Below are positions 1-9,890 of a stretch of DNA of 64,000 bases, piece after piece. How positions within the stretch are numbered: position 1 is the stretch's first letter; each line of letters starts with the position of its first letter. The position numbers and the translations under genes were made by a program. This DNA is from Rhizobacter sp. Root404 (GTDB lineage: Bacteria; Pseudomonadota; Gammaproteobacteria; Burkholderiales; Burkholderiaceae_C). A model generated the notes under the pieces. The model was not told where the DNA came from, searched no databases, and saw nothing but the letters and a program-made list of their open reading frames with translations. The stretch lies in NCBI RefSeq assembly GCF_001425865.1, contig NZ_LMDS01000004.1:931586-995585 (forward strand). The letters are read 5' to 3'.

Positions 1-365
1 CCGGAGACCGGCGCGTCGAGGTAGTCGCAGCCGAGCGCGTTGATGCGCTGCGCGAACGCCTTCGTCTCGATCGGCGAGATCGAGCTCATGTCGACGACGG
101 TCTTGCCTTTGCTGAGCCCGGCGGCGACACCGTCGTCGGCGAACAGCACCTTCGCGACGTCCGGCGTGTCCGGCACCATCGTGAAGACGATGTCGGCGCG
201 CTCTGCGACCTCCTTCGCGCTGGCGCAGCGCACCGCGCCGGCTGCGATGACATCGGGGCTCGGATCCCCTCGGGTGTAGACGAACAGCTCGTGGCCGCCG
301 GCCTTCAGGCGCAGCGCCATCGGCGTGCCCATGATGCCCAGGCCGATGAATCCGATCTTGCTCAT
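1..365 (-). CDS. glxR: 2-hydroxy-3-oxopropionate (tartronate semialdehyde) reductase, partial
   Basis: NAD(P)H-dependent reduction of tartronate semialdehyde to D-glycerate, the last step of the glyoxylate branch of allantoin/purine breakdown. The visible 121 N-terminal residues begin MSKIGFIGLGIMGTPMALRL, the glycine-rich Rossmann motif of the beta-hydroxyacid dehydrogenase family. Further on is a DAPVSG substrate-binding motif, right at the window edge. The start ATG (363-365) overlaps the stop of hyi in an ATGA, so translation is probably coupled in a gcl-hyi-glxR operon. The C-terminal part, with the catalytic lysine, lies outside the window. Family assignment is secure. The choice of GlxR over other members rests on its place after gcl and hyi. 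Confidence 0.93.
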   Translation of the reverse strand, partial: MSKIGFIGLGIMGTPMALRLKAGGHELFVYTRGDPSPDVIAAGAVRCASAKEVAERADIVFTMVPDTPDVAKVLFADDGVAAGLSKGKTVVDMSSISPIETKAFAQRINALGCDYLDAPVS

Positions 366-1150
366 GTCGATGCCCTTCGCGCAGTCTCGAGCCAGTGCAG
401 ACCGGCCTGGGTGGTGGTGGCGGGCTTGTATTCGCAGCCGATCCAGCCGTCGTAGCCGGCCCGGTCGAGCGCCGCGAACACGTTCCCGTAGTGGATCTCG
501 CCGGTGCCCGGCTCGTGGCGGCCCGGGTTGTCGGCCAGCTGGATGTGGCCGATGCGTGCGAGCTGCGACGTCATCGTCGCGATCAGCTCGCCCTCCATGC
601 GCTGCGCGTGGTAGATGTCGTACTGCACGAACAGGTTGTCCGAGCCGACCTCCTCGATCAACGCCAGTGCCTGCGCCGTGCGGCTGAGGTGGAAGCCGGG
701 AATGTCGAAGGTGTTGATCGGCTCGATCAACAGCTTGATGCCGACTTCTTTCAACGCGGCGGCGGCGAAGCGAAGGTTCTCGACCAGCGTGACGTGGATC
801 ACCTGGTCGTCGACGCCGACGGGTGTCTTGCCGGCCAGGCAATTCAGGCGCGGCACGCCCAACACGGTCGCGTACTCGATCGCGCGTGCCACACCGTTGC
901 GAAACTCCGCGACCCGGTCGGGCAGGCACGCGATCCCGCGCTCGCCCTCGGCCCAGTCGCCGGCCGGCAGGTTGTGCAGCACCAGGTCGAGCCGGTTGGC
1001 ACCCAGCCGGTTGCGGATCTCGGCGGCCGGGAAGTCGTACGGGAACAGGAACTCGACCGCGGTGAAGCCGGCCCGGGCCGCGCGCTCGAATCGGTCGAGG
1101 AACGGCACCTCGGTGAACAGCATCGTCAGGTTGGCAGCGAATTTCGGCAT
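362..1150 (-). CDS. hyi: Hydroxypyruvate isomerase
   Basis: A 262-residue TIM-barrel isomerase of the xylose isomerase-like family. It interconverts hydroxypyruvate and tartronate semialdehyde between Gcl and GlxR. It begins MPKFAANLTMLFTEVPFLDR, as Hyi proteins do. It carries the metal-site stretches LLIEPINTFDIPGF and QYDIYHAQRMEGEL, plus HIQLADNPGRHEPGTGEI. Length is close to the usual ~258-260 residues. The gene starts five bases after the gcl stop and its own stop overlaps the glxR start, so it is the middle gene of a three-gene operon. No unusual substitutions were seen. Confidence 0.95.
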   Translation of the reverse strand: MPKFAANLTMLFTEVPFLDRFERAARAGFTAVEFLFPYDFPAAEIRNRLGANRLDLVLHNLPAGDWAEGERGIACLPDRVAEFRNGVARAIEYATVLGVPRLNCLAGKTPVGVDDQVIHVTLVENLRFAAAALKEVGIKLLIEPINTFDIPGFHLSRTAQALALIEEVGSDNLFVQYDIYHAQRMEGELIATMTSQLARIGHIQLADNPGRHEPGTGEIHYGNVFAALDRAGYDGWIGCEYKPATTTQAGLHWLETARRAST

Positions 1151-1155
1151 GACGT

Positions 1156-2931
<1,776 letters not shown>

Positions 2932-3018
2932 GCGGATCTCCTTGCGCTGAGCGTTTCGACTGAGGCGGATCATGAAGAGCGCCCGCTGCCCGCGCTACGG
3001 CGCGCGCCGATAAGAGCT

Positions 3019-3033
3019 ATTCCGCGGCGGAAT
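3019..3033. promoter_or_regulatory. Palindrome upstream of gcl, possible operator
   Basis: A perfect 7+1+7 inverted repeat (attccgc-g-gcggaat) about 90 bases upstream of the gcl start, in the divergent gap between gcl and the gene at 3184. Placement and symmetry suit a dimeric repressor or activator site. No cognate regulator can be named from the sequence, although the LysR gene at 3816 is close. The local GC content makes some palindromes likely by chance. Confidence 0.35.
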
Positions 3034-3183
3034 GCGGCGCCGCGTGTCGGACGCGTCCCACCGCGCGACGCGCCGCTCTGGCCCGGCGACCGAGGCGTTT
3101 GCGCGCAGCCGCCGGCACGGCCGCAACCTAGCCTTCGTTCCAGTTGCCGCGCCGCCCCGGTCGTGGCCAGCCCGGAGACTCCG

Positions 3184-3750
3184 ATGAACCCCAGCCAGAC
3201 CCCCGCGACCTACTCGGCCGACGACGAACGTGCCCGTCACCTCGAGCACGAGGCCGACGCCAACCTCGATCCGCTCACCGGAGCCACCGGCGCGCACCCC
3301 CTCGGCGTCGGCGTCGGCGCCGCCCTCGGCGGCGCGGCGGCGGGTGCGGCCACCGGCACGCTCGCCGGTCCGGTCGGCACCGTGATCGGCGCGGCGATCG
3401 GCGCGATCGTCGGCGGCCTGGCCGGCAAGAGCGCGGCCGAGGCGATCGACCCGACCGTCGAGACGACCTACTGGCACGACAACTACCGCAGCCGCGACTA
3501 CGCCGGCGCCGACGCCGCCTACGACGACTACGGCCCGGCCTACGACCATGGCGTCGAGGCGTATCGCCGCAACCCGGGCCGCCGCTACGACGAGGTCGAA
3601 GGCGACCTGGCGCGCAGCTGGGAGACCGCACGCGGCACCTCGACGCTGGAATGGGACCGCGCCCGCCACGCCACGCGCGATGCCTGGCAGCGCCTGAGCG
3701 ACCGGGTCGAGCGCGCCGTGCCGGGCGACGCCGACCGCGACGGCAAGTAA
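3184..3750 (+). CDS. Glycine-zipper hypothetical protein
   Basis: An 188-residue protein without a signal peptide. Residues about 40-80 form a Gly/Ala-rich hydrophobic stretch with repeated GxxxG spacing ([19 protein letters not shown], then GTVIGAAIGAIVGGLAGKSA). This is typical of glycine-zipper segments that insert into or associate with membranes. The C-terminal half is acidic and tyrosine-rich (YWHDNYRSRDY, YDDYGPAYDHG) and ends in a charged helix-like region. Similar proteins are widespread in Burkholderiales and are often described as stress-associated, but no function is established. It is divergent from gcl and is followed 65 bases later by the LysR gene. Confidence 0.75.
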   Translation: MNPSQTPATYSADDERARHLEHEADANLDPLTGATGAHPLGVGVGAALGGAAAGAATGTLAGPVGTVIGAAIGAIVGGLAGKSAAEAIDPTVETTYWHDNYRSRDYAGADAAYDDYGPAYDHGVEAYRRNPGRRYDEVEGDLARSWETARGTSTLEWDRARHATRDAWQRLSDRVERAVPGDADRDGK

Positions 3751-3815
3751 GCGCCCGCGTTTTCGACTATGGTGGCGGCTCCGCGAGCTTCGCGTGCCTC
3801 GTGCGCGCCGCCCCC

Positions 3816-4730
3816 ATGGACCGCATCACCGGCGTACAGCTGTTCGCCCGCATCGTCGAGACCGGCAGCTTCTCCAAGGCCTCGGTCGATCTTGGCGTGA
3901 CCCAGCCGACGGCGACCAAGCACGTCGCCGCGGTCGAGGCCCGGCTCGGCGCCCGGCTGCTGAACCGCAACACCCGCGGCGTCAGCGCGACCGAGATCGG
4001 TGCGCTGTACTACGAGAAGTGCAAGACGATCCAGCGCGAGCTGGAGGAGGCCGACAACCTGGCCGCGCTGCTGCAGTCGCGGGTCGGCGGGCAGCTGCGC
4101 ATCAGCACCTCGGTGGCGTTCGGCCGCCGCGTGCTGACGCCGCTGGTGCTGACCTTCATGCGCGAGCACCCCGAGATCACGATCGACCTCAGCTTCGACG
4201 ACCGCTACGTCAACCTCGTCGAGCAAGGCGTGGACGTGGCGATCCGCATGGGACGCCTGGCCGACTCCTCGCTCGGCGCCCGCTACCTGGCGCAGAACCC
4301 GTGGGTGCTGGTCGCCTCACCGGCCTACCTGGCGCAGCACGCCGCGCCGCAGGCGCCGTCCGACGTGGCGCAGCACCCGTGCCTGATCTACAGCACGGTG
4401 CAGGGCGACGAGCGCTGGCACTTCATTGGCGGCGGGCGCGAGCACTCGGTGCCGGTGCGCGGCCCGCTGCGCACCAACAACCTGTCGGTGCTGCTCGAGG
4501 CCACGCGCGACAGCATGGGCCTGGCGATCCTGCCGTGGTACGTGGCGCACGGCTCGGTGCAGCGCGGCGAGGTCGTGCCGCTGCTGACCGACTTCGCGCT
4601 GCCGGTCCAGGAGATGCATGCGGTGTTCCCGTCGCCCAAGCTTGTGCCGTCCAAGGTCAGCAGCTTCATCGGCTACCTGCAGGAGCAGTTCACGGCCGAG
4701 TGGTGGGCGCGGCGTGCAGAGACCGCATGA
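3816..4730 (+). CDS. LysR-family transcriptional regulator
   Basis: A 304-residue LysR regulator. The winged helix-turn-helix is at about residues 5-62 (GSFSKASVDLGVTQPTATKHVAAVEARLG). A LysR substrate-binding domain follows from about residue 88 (GQLRISTSVAFGRRVLTPLV onwards). It resembles the CrgA/DmlR-like subgroup, with IDLSFDDRYVNLVEQGVDVAIRMG in the effector domain. The effector is unknown. It lies on the same strand as the glycine-zipper gene and ahead of pldA, with 138 bases to pldA. Its proximity to gcl makes a role in glyoxylate metabolism possible, but nothing in the sequence shows this. The start ATG at 3816 gives the standard family length. Confidence 0.92.
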   Translation: MDRITGVQLFARIVETGSFSKASVDLGVTQPTATKHVAAVEARLGARLLNRNTRGVSATEIGALYYEKCKTIQRELEEADNLAALLQSRVGGQLRISTSVAFGRRVLTPLVLTFMREHPEITIDLSFDDRYVNLVEQGVDVAIRMGRLADSSLGARYLAQNPWVLVASPAYLAQHAAPQAPSDVAQHPCLIYSTVQGDERWHFIGGGREHSVPVRGPLRTNNLSVLLEATRDSMGLAILPWYVAHGSVQRGEVVPLLTDFALPVQEMHAVFPSPKLVPSKVSSFIGYLQEQFTAEWWARRAETA

Positions 4731-4868
4731 GGGCGCCCCGGGACGCGGACGCGCGCGTGGCCTACGACGCGGCGGGCATCGCGCCGACACGCTGAGGCGC
4801 GCGCGCGACGCGGTGTGTGCCCGCGCGCCCCTAACATCGCCGGGTCCCGTCGCTCTGTCCGTCCTCCC

Positions 4869-6011
4869 ATGCTTCCTGATCGAACCGACCCGTGCGGCCG
4901 CACGCCCCGGCATGCCCTGACCGCCCTGCTCGCCCTGGCGCTGCCGCTCGGCGCCGCGGCCCAGCCCGATGCACCGCCGACCTTGACGGCCTGCGCCGAG
5001 ATCGGCGCGTCCTCCGACCGCCTCGCCTGCTACGACAAGCTGGCCGGCCGCGCAACCGCGCCGACCGAGCCGGTGGCGCAGCTCCCCGTGCCTGGCGCCG
5101 CTGCGACGCCGGCGCCGGTGGCACCGTCGACCTCGCTGCTCGCGCCGACGAACGGCGCGCTCGCGGACGCGGTCAGCGCCAAGCCGGAAACCGGCCTGAT
5201 GTCGAAGTTCTGGGAGCTCGACGCCGCGGACAAGCGCGGCATCTTCAATTTCGTCGGCTACCAGCCCAACTACGTGCTGCCGATCCACGTGACGACGCAC
5301 ATCAACCGCGCGCCGCAATCGCCGACCCAGGCCGCCGTGCTGCAGCCCGACTACCGCCGCGAGGAGGCCAAGTTCCAGCTCTCGCTGCGCACGAAACTCG
5401 TGCAGGACCTGCCGCTGATCGGCGGCGACTTCTGGGTCGCGTTCACGCAGCAGGCGATGTGGCAGATCTATAACGGCGCGGATTCCAAACCCTTCCGCAA
5501 CACCGATTACCAGCCCGAGGCGATCTATGTGTTGCCGACCGCGCCGGCCCTGCGCGCGCTGCCGTTCGGCTGGCAGTGGCGCTACACGCAGGTCGGCCTC
5601 GCGCACCAGTCGAACGGGCAGTCGGATCCACTGTCGCGCAGCTGGAACCGCGTCTACGTGGCGGGCGGGTTCGACCGCGGGCCGTGGTCGTTCACGGCGC
5701 GCTACAACCAGCGCCTGAACGAGGACCTCGCGACCGACAACAACCCCGACCTGGTCAGCTACCGCGGCCGCGGTGAGTTCCAGCTCAACTGGGCGCAGGG
5801 GCTGCACACCGCGTCGCTGCTCTACCGCACCTCGCTGCGCAACGCGAACTACGGTGCGCTGCAGGCCGAGTGGACCTACCCGATCTACCGGGACCAGCCC
5901 AACGGCCTGCGCTGGTTCGTCCAGCTGTTCCGCGGCTACGGCGAGACGCTGACCGACTACAACTTCCGCCAGACGAGTCTCGGTGCCGGCGTGACCTTCC
6001 TGCAGTTCTGA
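4869..6011 (+). CDS. pldA: Outer membrane phospholipase A1
   Basis: A 380-residue outer-membrane beta-barrel lipase (OMPLA) that hydrolyses acyl chains of phospholipids in the outer leaflet. A signal peptide is visible at residues 1-34 (hydrophobic ALTALLALALPLGAAAQ). The catalytic motif lies in HQSNGQSDPLSRSWNR, with His246, Ser248 and Asn260. Their 14-residue span from His to Asn matches the H142/S144/N156 spacing of the E. coli enzyme. The protein is about 90 residues longer than E. coli PldA. The extra length is a Pro/Ala-rich N-terminal region that includes a small cysteine pair (TACAEIGASSDRLACYDKL). It ends with an aromatic-terminated strand (VTFLQF), as barrel proteins do. Confidence 0.93.
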   Translation: MLPDRTDPCGRTPRHALTALLALALPLGAAAQPDAPPTLTACAEIGASSDRLACYDKLAGRATAPTEPVAQLPVPGAAATPAPVAPSTSLLAPTNGALADAVSAKPETGLMSKFWELDAADKRGIFNFVGYQPNYVLPIHVTTHINRAPQSPTQAAVLQPDYRREEAKFQLSLRTKLVQDLPLIGGDFWVAFTQQAMWQIYNGADSKPFRNTDYQPEAIYVLPTAPALRALPFGWQWRYTQVGLAHQSNGQSDPLSRSWNRVYVAGGFDRGPWSFTARYNQRLNEDLATDNNPDLVSYRGRGEFQLNWAQGLHTASLLYRTSLRNANYGALQAEWTYPIYRDQPNGLRWFVQLFRGYGETLTDYNFRQTSLGAGVTFLQF

Positions 6012-6029
6012 GCGCGGCGCGCGCCGCGC

Positions 6030-6236
6030 TCAACCCGTCGGCGGCTTGGCCGCCTTGTCGCTCCACAGCGTGCCGCCGGTGGCCCAGTTCTGCTTCGCGA
6101 TGTCGAACAGCAGGATGTCGACGCTCTCGGGCGAAGCGCCGATCGTCTTCACGCAGGCCTCGGTGACGGCGGCGACGAGCGCGCGCTTCTGCTCCGGCGT
6201 GCGGCCTTCGAACATCTCGATTCGGATCGTGGGCAT
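6030..6236 (-). CDS. 4-oxalocrotonate tautomerase-like small enzyme
   Basis: A 68-residue tautomerase-superfamily protein. After removal of Met the N-terminus is Pro (MPTIRIEMFEGRTPEQK), the catalytic general base of the family. An arginine in the expected region (GRTPEQKRALV) is also present. It is the last gene of the puuD operon, starting 16 bases after the class II aldolase stop. The substrate is unknown. Its neighbours act on purine-derived carbon, so an enol-keto step there is conceivable but unproven. Confidence 0.85.
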   Translation of the reverse strand: MPTIRIEMFEGRTPEQKRALVAAVTEACVKTIGASPESVDILLFDIAKQNWATGGTLWSDKAAKPPTG

Positions 6237-6252
6237 CTCGGTTCTCTCCAGT

Positions 6253-6993
6253 TCAATCTCGGTAGGACGGGTCGGTGCGGTCCAGGCCGCGCAACAGCGC
6301 CGGCCATTCGACATCGCCATCGCGCTCGGCGCCGTCGCCGACCCACTGACGATACGTCAGTGCTGCCAGCTCGTCGCTGACGACGCGGACCCGCCCGCCG
6401 GTGGCCGCCATCGCGGCGAGCTGCGCCTGCGCCGCGCGCTCGAGCAGGTACATCACCATCCACGCCTCGGCGACCGTGCGACCGACCGTCAGCGGGCCGT
6501 GGTTCTCCAGGATCAGCCCGTCGAGCGCCCCGAGGTTCGCGACCAGCCGGGCCTGCTCGGCGGCGCCGAACGCCAGCCCTTCGTACGCGTGCCGCCCGAG
6601 CCGGCCGTGCAGGCGCATCGCCCATTGCGAAGTTGCCTGCAGGCCGGCCGGCAGCATGCTCAGCGCCACGCCGGCGGTGGTGTGCAGGTGCACGACGCAT
6701 TCGAGTTCGGGCCGCGCCGCATGCACCGCACCGTGGATCGCGAAGCCGCTCGGGTTGACGCGCCGGCCGCTGCCGTCGACGACCTCGCCGCGGGTGTTGA
6801 CCTTCACGAGTGCCGATGCGGTGATCTCGTCGAAGCGGGCGCCGAACGGGTTGATCAGGTAGACGCCGGGCTCCCCGGGCACGCCGGCGGACACATGGGT
6901 GTAGACGGTGTCGTCCCAGCCGCGCTGTGCGGCGAGCCGGTAGGCGGCGGCGAGGTCGATGCGGACGTCGGTCTCGGTGCGGGTCGGGGTCAT
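6253..6993 (-). CDS. Class II aldolase/adducin family protein
   Basis: A 246-residue member of the class II aldolase/adducin (AraD-like) family. Metal-ligand histidines are visible in VVHLHTTAGVALS and in LILENHGPLTVG, and the catalytic-region glutamate in YEGLAFG. Family members split or epimerise hydroxylated carbon chains with Zn2+. I take the ATG at 6993, which overlaps the stop of the upstream amidohydrolase gene (ATGA). A 44-codon upstream extension is low-complexity Arg-rich and is not supported. Its job in this purine operon is not known. Proteins of this type recur beside urate catabolic genes in Burkholderiales. Confidence 0.85.
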   Translation of the reverse strand: MTPTRTETDVRIDLAAAYRLAAQRGWDDTVYTHVSAGVPGEPGVYLINPFGARFDEITASALVKVNTRGEVVDGSGRRVNPSGFAIHGAVHAARPELECVVHLHTTAGVALSMLPAGLQATSQWAMRLHGRLGRHAYEGLAFGAAEQARLVANLGALDGLILENHGPLTVGRTVAEAWMVMYLLERAAQAQLAAMAATGGRVRVVSDELAALTYRQWVGDGAERDGDVEWPALLRGLDRTDPSYRD

Positions 6994-8360
6994 GCGTCGG
7001 CGAGTTCGCGGGCCAGCGCATTGTGGCGCGCGACCAGCCGCGGCAGCTCCAGCGTCGCCAGTTCGCCGTCGCGCACGACGACCCGGCCGTCGATGATCGA
7101 GTGCCTGATGCGCGGGATCTGGCAAAACAGCAGGGCCGCAAGCGGATCGTGCAGCGCGCCGGCGGTGGCGATGCCGTCGAGCGGCACGGTGACGATGTCG
7201 GCCGCCATGCCGGGCGCGAGCGCGCCGATGTCGTCGCGGTTCAGCACCTTCGCGCCGCCCAGCGTCGCGATCTCGAGGGCCTCGCGCGCGCCCATGGCGG
7301 CCGGGCCGTCGACCGGGCCATGCGCGACACGCTGCAGCAGCATCGCCATGCGGGCCTCGCCGAGCAGGTGGCCGGCGTCATTGGAGGCGGAACCGTCCAC
7401 GCCCAGGCCGACGCTGACGCCCGCATCGCGCATCGCCCGGATCGGCGCGATGCCCGAGGCCAGCCGCATGTTCGAGCACGGGCAGTGCGCGACGCCGGTG
7501 CCGGTGCGCGCGAACAGCGCGATGCCGTGCGCGTCGAGCTTGACGCAGTGCGCGCACCAGACGTCCGGCCCGGTCCAGCCGAGCTGCTCGACGTACTCGG
7601 CCGGCGTGCAGCGGAACTTCTCGCGGGTGTAGGCGATGTCGTTGTCGTTCTCGGCCAGGTGGGTGTGCAGCGAGACGCCGTATTGCCTGGCGAGCAAGGC
7701 CGAATCTCGCATCAGCTCGCGGCTGACCGAGAACGGCGAGCACGGCGCGACGACGATGCGCTGCATCGCGAACCGGCCCGGGTTGTGCCAGCGCTCGATC
7801 AGGCGCTGGGTCTCGGTCAGGATCGCGGCTTCGTCCTCGACGACCCGGTCCGGCGGCAAGCCGCCTTTCGATTCGCCGACGCTCATCGAGCCCCGCGCGG
7901 CATGGAAGCGCATGCCGATCTCCTGCGCGCCTTCGATGCTGTCGTCGAGCCGCACCTGGCCAGAGCGCCCGTTCGGGTAGATGTAGAGGTGGTCGCTGCT
8001 GGTCGTGCAGCCGGACAGCAGCAGCTCCGCCATCGCGGTCTGGGTCGAGACCTTCGCCATCTCGGGCGTGAGGTTCGCCCAGATCGGGTACAGGCCCTGC
8101 AGCCAGCCGAACAGCTCGTTGTCCTGCACCCGCGCCCGGGTGAGGGTCTGGAACATGTGGTGGTGGGTGTTGACGAGGCCGGGAATCACGACCTGGTCGC
8201 GCGCATCGATCACCTGGTCGGCGGTGTCCGGCAGCTCGGCGGTCGCGCCGACCGCCTCGATCACGTTGTCCCGCACGAACACCGCGCCGTCGGCGATCTC
8301 GCGCCGCTGCGCGTCCATCGTGACGAGAAGCGTCGCGTTCTTGATCAGCAGGCTCGCCAT
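6990..8360 (-). CDS. 8-oxoguanine deaminase / ATZ-TRZ family amidohydrolase
   Basis: A 456-residue metal-dependent amidohydrolase that most resembles 8-oxoguanine deaminase and hydroxyatrazine-hydrolase-like enzymes. These hydrolyse an exocyclic amino group from a purine or triazine ring. Visible ligands and motifs are GLVNTHHHMFQTLTRA (metal HxH), HTHLAEND, CAHCVKLD and GLGVDGSASND (metal Asp). The start at 8360 follows the NCS2 permease stop by seven bases and its stop overlaps the aldolase start. This places it inside a purine uptake and oxidation operon and favours 8-oxoguanine (or guanine-like) deamination feeding urate formation. Exact substrate specificity is inferred. Confidence 0.85.
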   Translation of the reverse strand: MASLLIKNATLLVTMDAQRREIADGAVFVRDNVIEAVGATAELPDTADQVIDARDQVVIPGLVNTHHHMFQTLTRARVQDNELFGWLQGLYPIWANLTPEMAKVSTQTAMAELLLSGCTTSSDHLYIYPNGRSGQVRLDDSIEGAQEIGMRFHAARGSMSVGESKGGLPPDRVVEDEAAILTETQRLIERWHNPGRFAMQRIVVAPCSPFSVSRELMRDSALLARQYGVSLHTHLAENDNDIAYTREKFRCTPAEYVEQLGWTGPDVWCAHCVKLDAHGIALFARTGTGVAHCPCSNMRLASGIAPIRAMRDAGVSVGLGVDGSASNDAGHLLGEARMAMLLQRVAHGPVDGPAAMGAREALEIATLGGAKVLNRDDIGALAPGMAADIVTVPLDGIATAGALHDPLAALLFCQIPRIRHSIIDGRVVVRDGELATLELPRLVARHNALARELADA

Positions 8361-8367
8361 CGGGCGC

Positions 8368-9858
8368 TCAATGCGCCTCGGCCAGCTTGGCCGCTTCGAC
8401 CGCATCGGCCGAGCCGCCCTTGCTGCCGTTGAAGTAGAGGTTCAACACGACCGCGGCGATCGCGGTCAGCAGGATGCCGGACTCGAGCAGCGGGTGCAGC
8501 GCGTGCGGCATCTGCTGGCTCCAGCGCGGCGCGACCAGCGGGATCATGCCGGCGCCGATCGCGATCGCGACGATGTAGAGGTTGTGCCGGTTGTGCTTGA
8601 AATCGACGTTCGCGAGGATGCGGATGCCGGTGGCCGCGACCATGCCGAACATCACCAGCCCGGCACCGCCCAGCACGAACTGCGGCACCGACTCGACCAG
8701 CGCGCCCATCTTCGGCAGCAACCCGAGCACGATCATGATGATGCCGGCCGCCACGCACACGAAGCGGCTGCGCACCCCGGTCACGCCGACCAGGCCCACG
8801 TTCTGCGAGAAGCTGGTGTACGGGAAGGTGTTGAAGATGCCGCCGATCAGCGTGCCCAGGCCGTCGGTGCGCAACCCGGCGGCGAGCTCGGTCTGCGAGA
8901 TCGGTTTGCCGGTCATGTCGGACAGCGCGAGGAACATGCCGGTCGACTCGATCATCACGACGATCATCACCAGCGTCATCGTCAGGATCATCACCGGGTC
9001 GAAGGTCGGCAGGCCGAACACGAACGGCGTGACGACGTCCAGCCAGTGCGCCTTCGCGACCTTGTCGAAGCCCATCTTGCCCAGGCCGACCGCCAGCACG
9101 CAACCGGCGACGATGCCGATCAGCACCGAGATGTTGGCGAGGAAGCCTTTCGAGTAGCGCGCGATCAGCAGGATCACGACCAGCACGAACGCGGCGATCG
9201 CCATGTTGTCGAGCGCGCCGTAGGTCGCGTTGTCGAGCATCGGGATCGGGCCGGGGAGCTTCATCGCCGGCGCCGAGGCGGCCGCGGCGCTCGCCTTCAC
9301 GCCGTCGACCATCGCGACGAGTTTCGGCACGTCGACGGCCTGCGCGAGGTTCGGCGGCCCGCCCATCGCCCAGCCGATGCCCACGCGCATCAGGCTGATG
9401 CCGATCACCGCGATGATCGTGCCGGTGACCACCGGCGGGAAAAAGCGCAGCAGCTTGCTGACCGCCGGCGCGATCAGCATCGAGATCAACCCCGCGCCGA
9501 TGATCGCGCCGAAGATCGCGCGGGCGCCGTCGACGCCCGGCACCGCGTTGGCCATCGCGACCATCGGGCCGACCGATGCGAACGTCACGCCCATCATCAC
9601 GGGCAGCTTGATGCCGAACCATTTCGTGAAGCCGAGCGACTGGATCAGCGTCACCAGCCCACAGCAGAACAGGTCGGCCGAGATCAGCTGCACCACCTGG
9701 TCGGGCGTGAGCTTGAGCGCGCGGCCGACGATCAGCGGCACCGCGACCGCGCCGGCATACATGACCAGCACGTGTTGCAGGCCGAGCGCGCTCAGGCGAG
9801 GCAGGGGCAGTTTCTCGTCGACCGGATGGACCGCGGTCGCGGTGATGTCGTTGCTCAT
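8368..9858 (-). CDS. NCS2-family purine (urate/xanthine) permease
   Basis: A 496-residue inner-membrane nucleobase:cation symporter-2. There are about 12-14 hydrophobic segments, starting with LQHVLVMYAGAVAVPLIVG. The NAT/NCS2 signature QNVGLVGVTG is present (in SFSQNVGLVGVTGVRS), as is the VMIESTGMFLALSD region. It probably imports urate or xanthine with protons. It lies 32 bases after puuD and seven bases before the deaminase gene, in the same operon, which supports urate or a related oxopurine as substrate. Length fits the UacT/XanQ branch. The exact substrate cannot be read from the sequence. Confidence 0.92.
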   Translation of the reverse strand: MSNDITATAVHPVDEKLPLPRLSALGLQHVLVMYAGAVAVPLIVGRALKLTPDQVVQLISADLFCCGLVTLIQSLGFTKWFGIKLPVMMGVTFASVGPMVAMANAVPGVDGARAIFGAIIGAGLISMLIAPAVSKLLRFFPPVVTGTIIAVIGISLMRVGIGWAMGGPPNLAQAVDVPKLVAMVDGVKASAAAASAPAMKLPGPIPMLDNATYGALDNMAIAAFVLVVILLIARYSKGFLANISVLIGIVAGCVLAVGLGKMGFDKVAKAHWLDVVTPFVFGLPTFDPVMILTMTLVMIVVMIESTGMFLALSDMTGKPISQTELAAGLRTDGLGTLIGGIFNTFPYTSFSQNVGLVGVTGVRSRFVCVAAGIIMIVLGLLPKMGALVESVPQFVLGGAGLVMFGMVAATGIRILANVDFKHNRHNLYIVAIAIGAGMIPLVAPRWSQQMPHALHPLLESGILLTAIAAVVLNLYFNGSKGGSADAVEAAKLAEAH

Positions 9859-9890
9859 GGCGTCGTCCTCTCGTGCTCGGATGGAATCGG

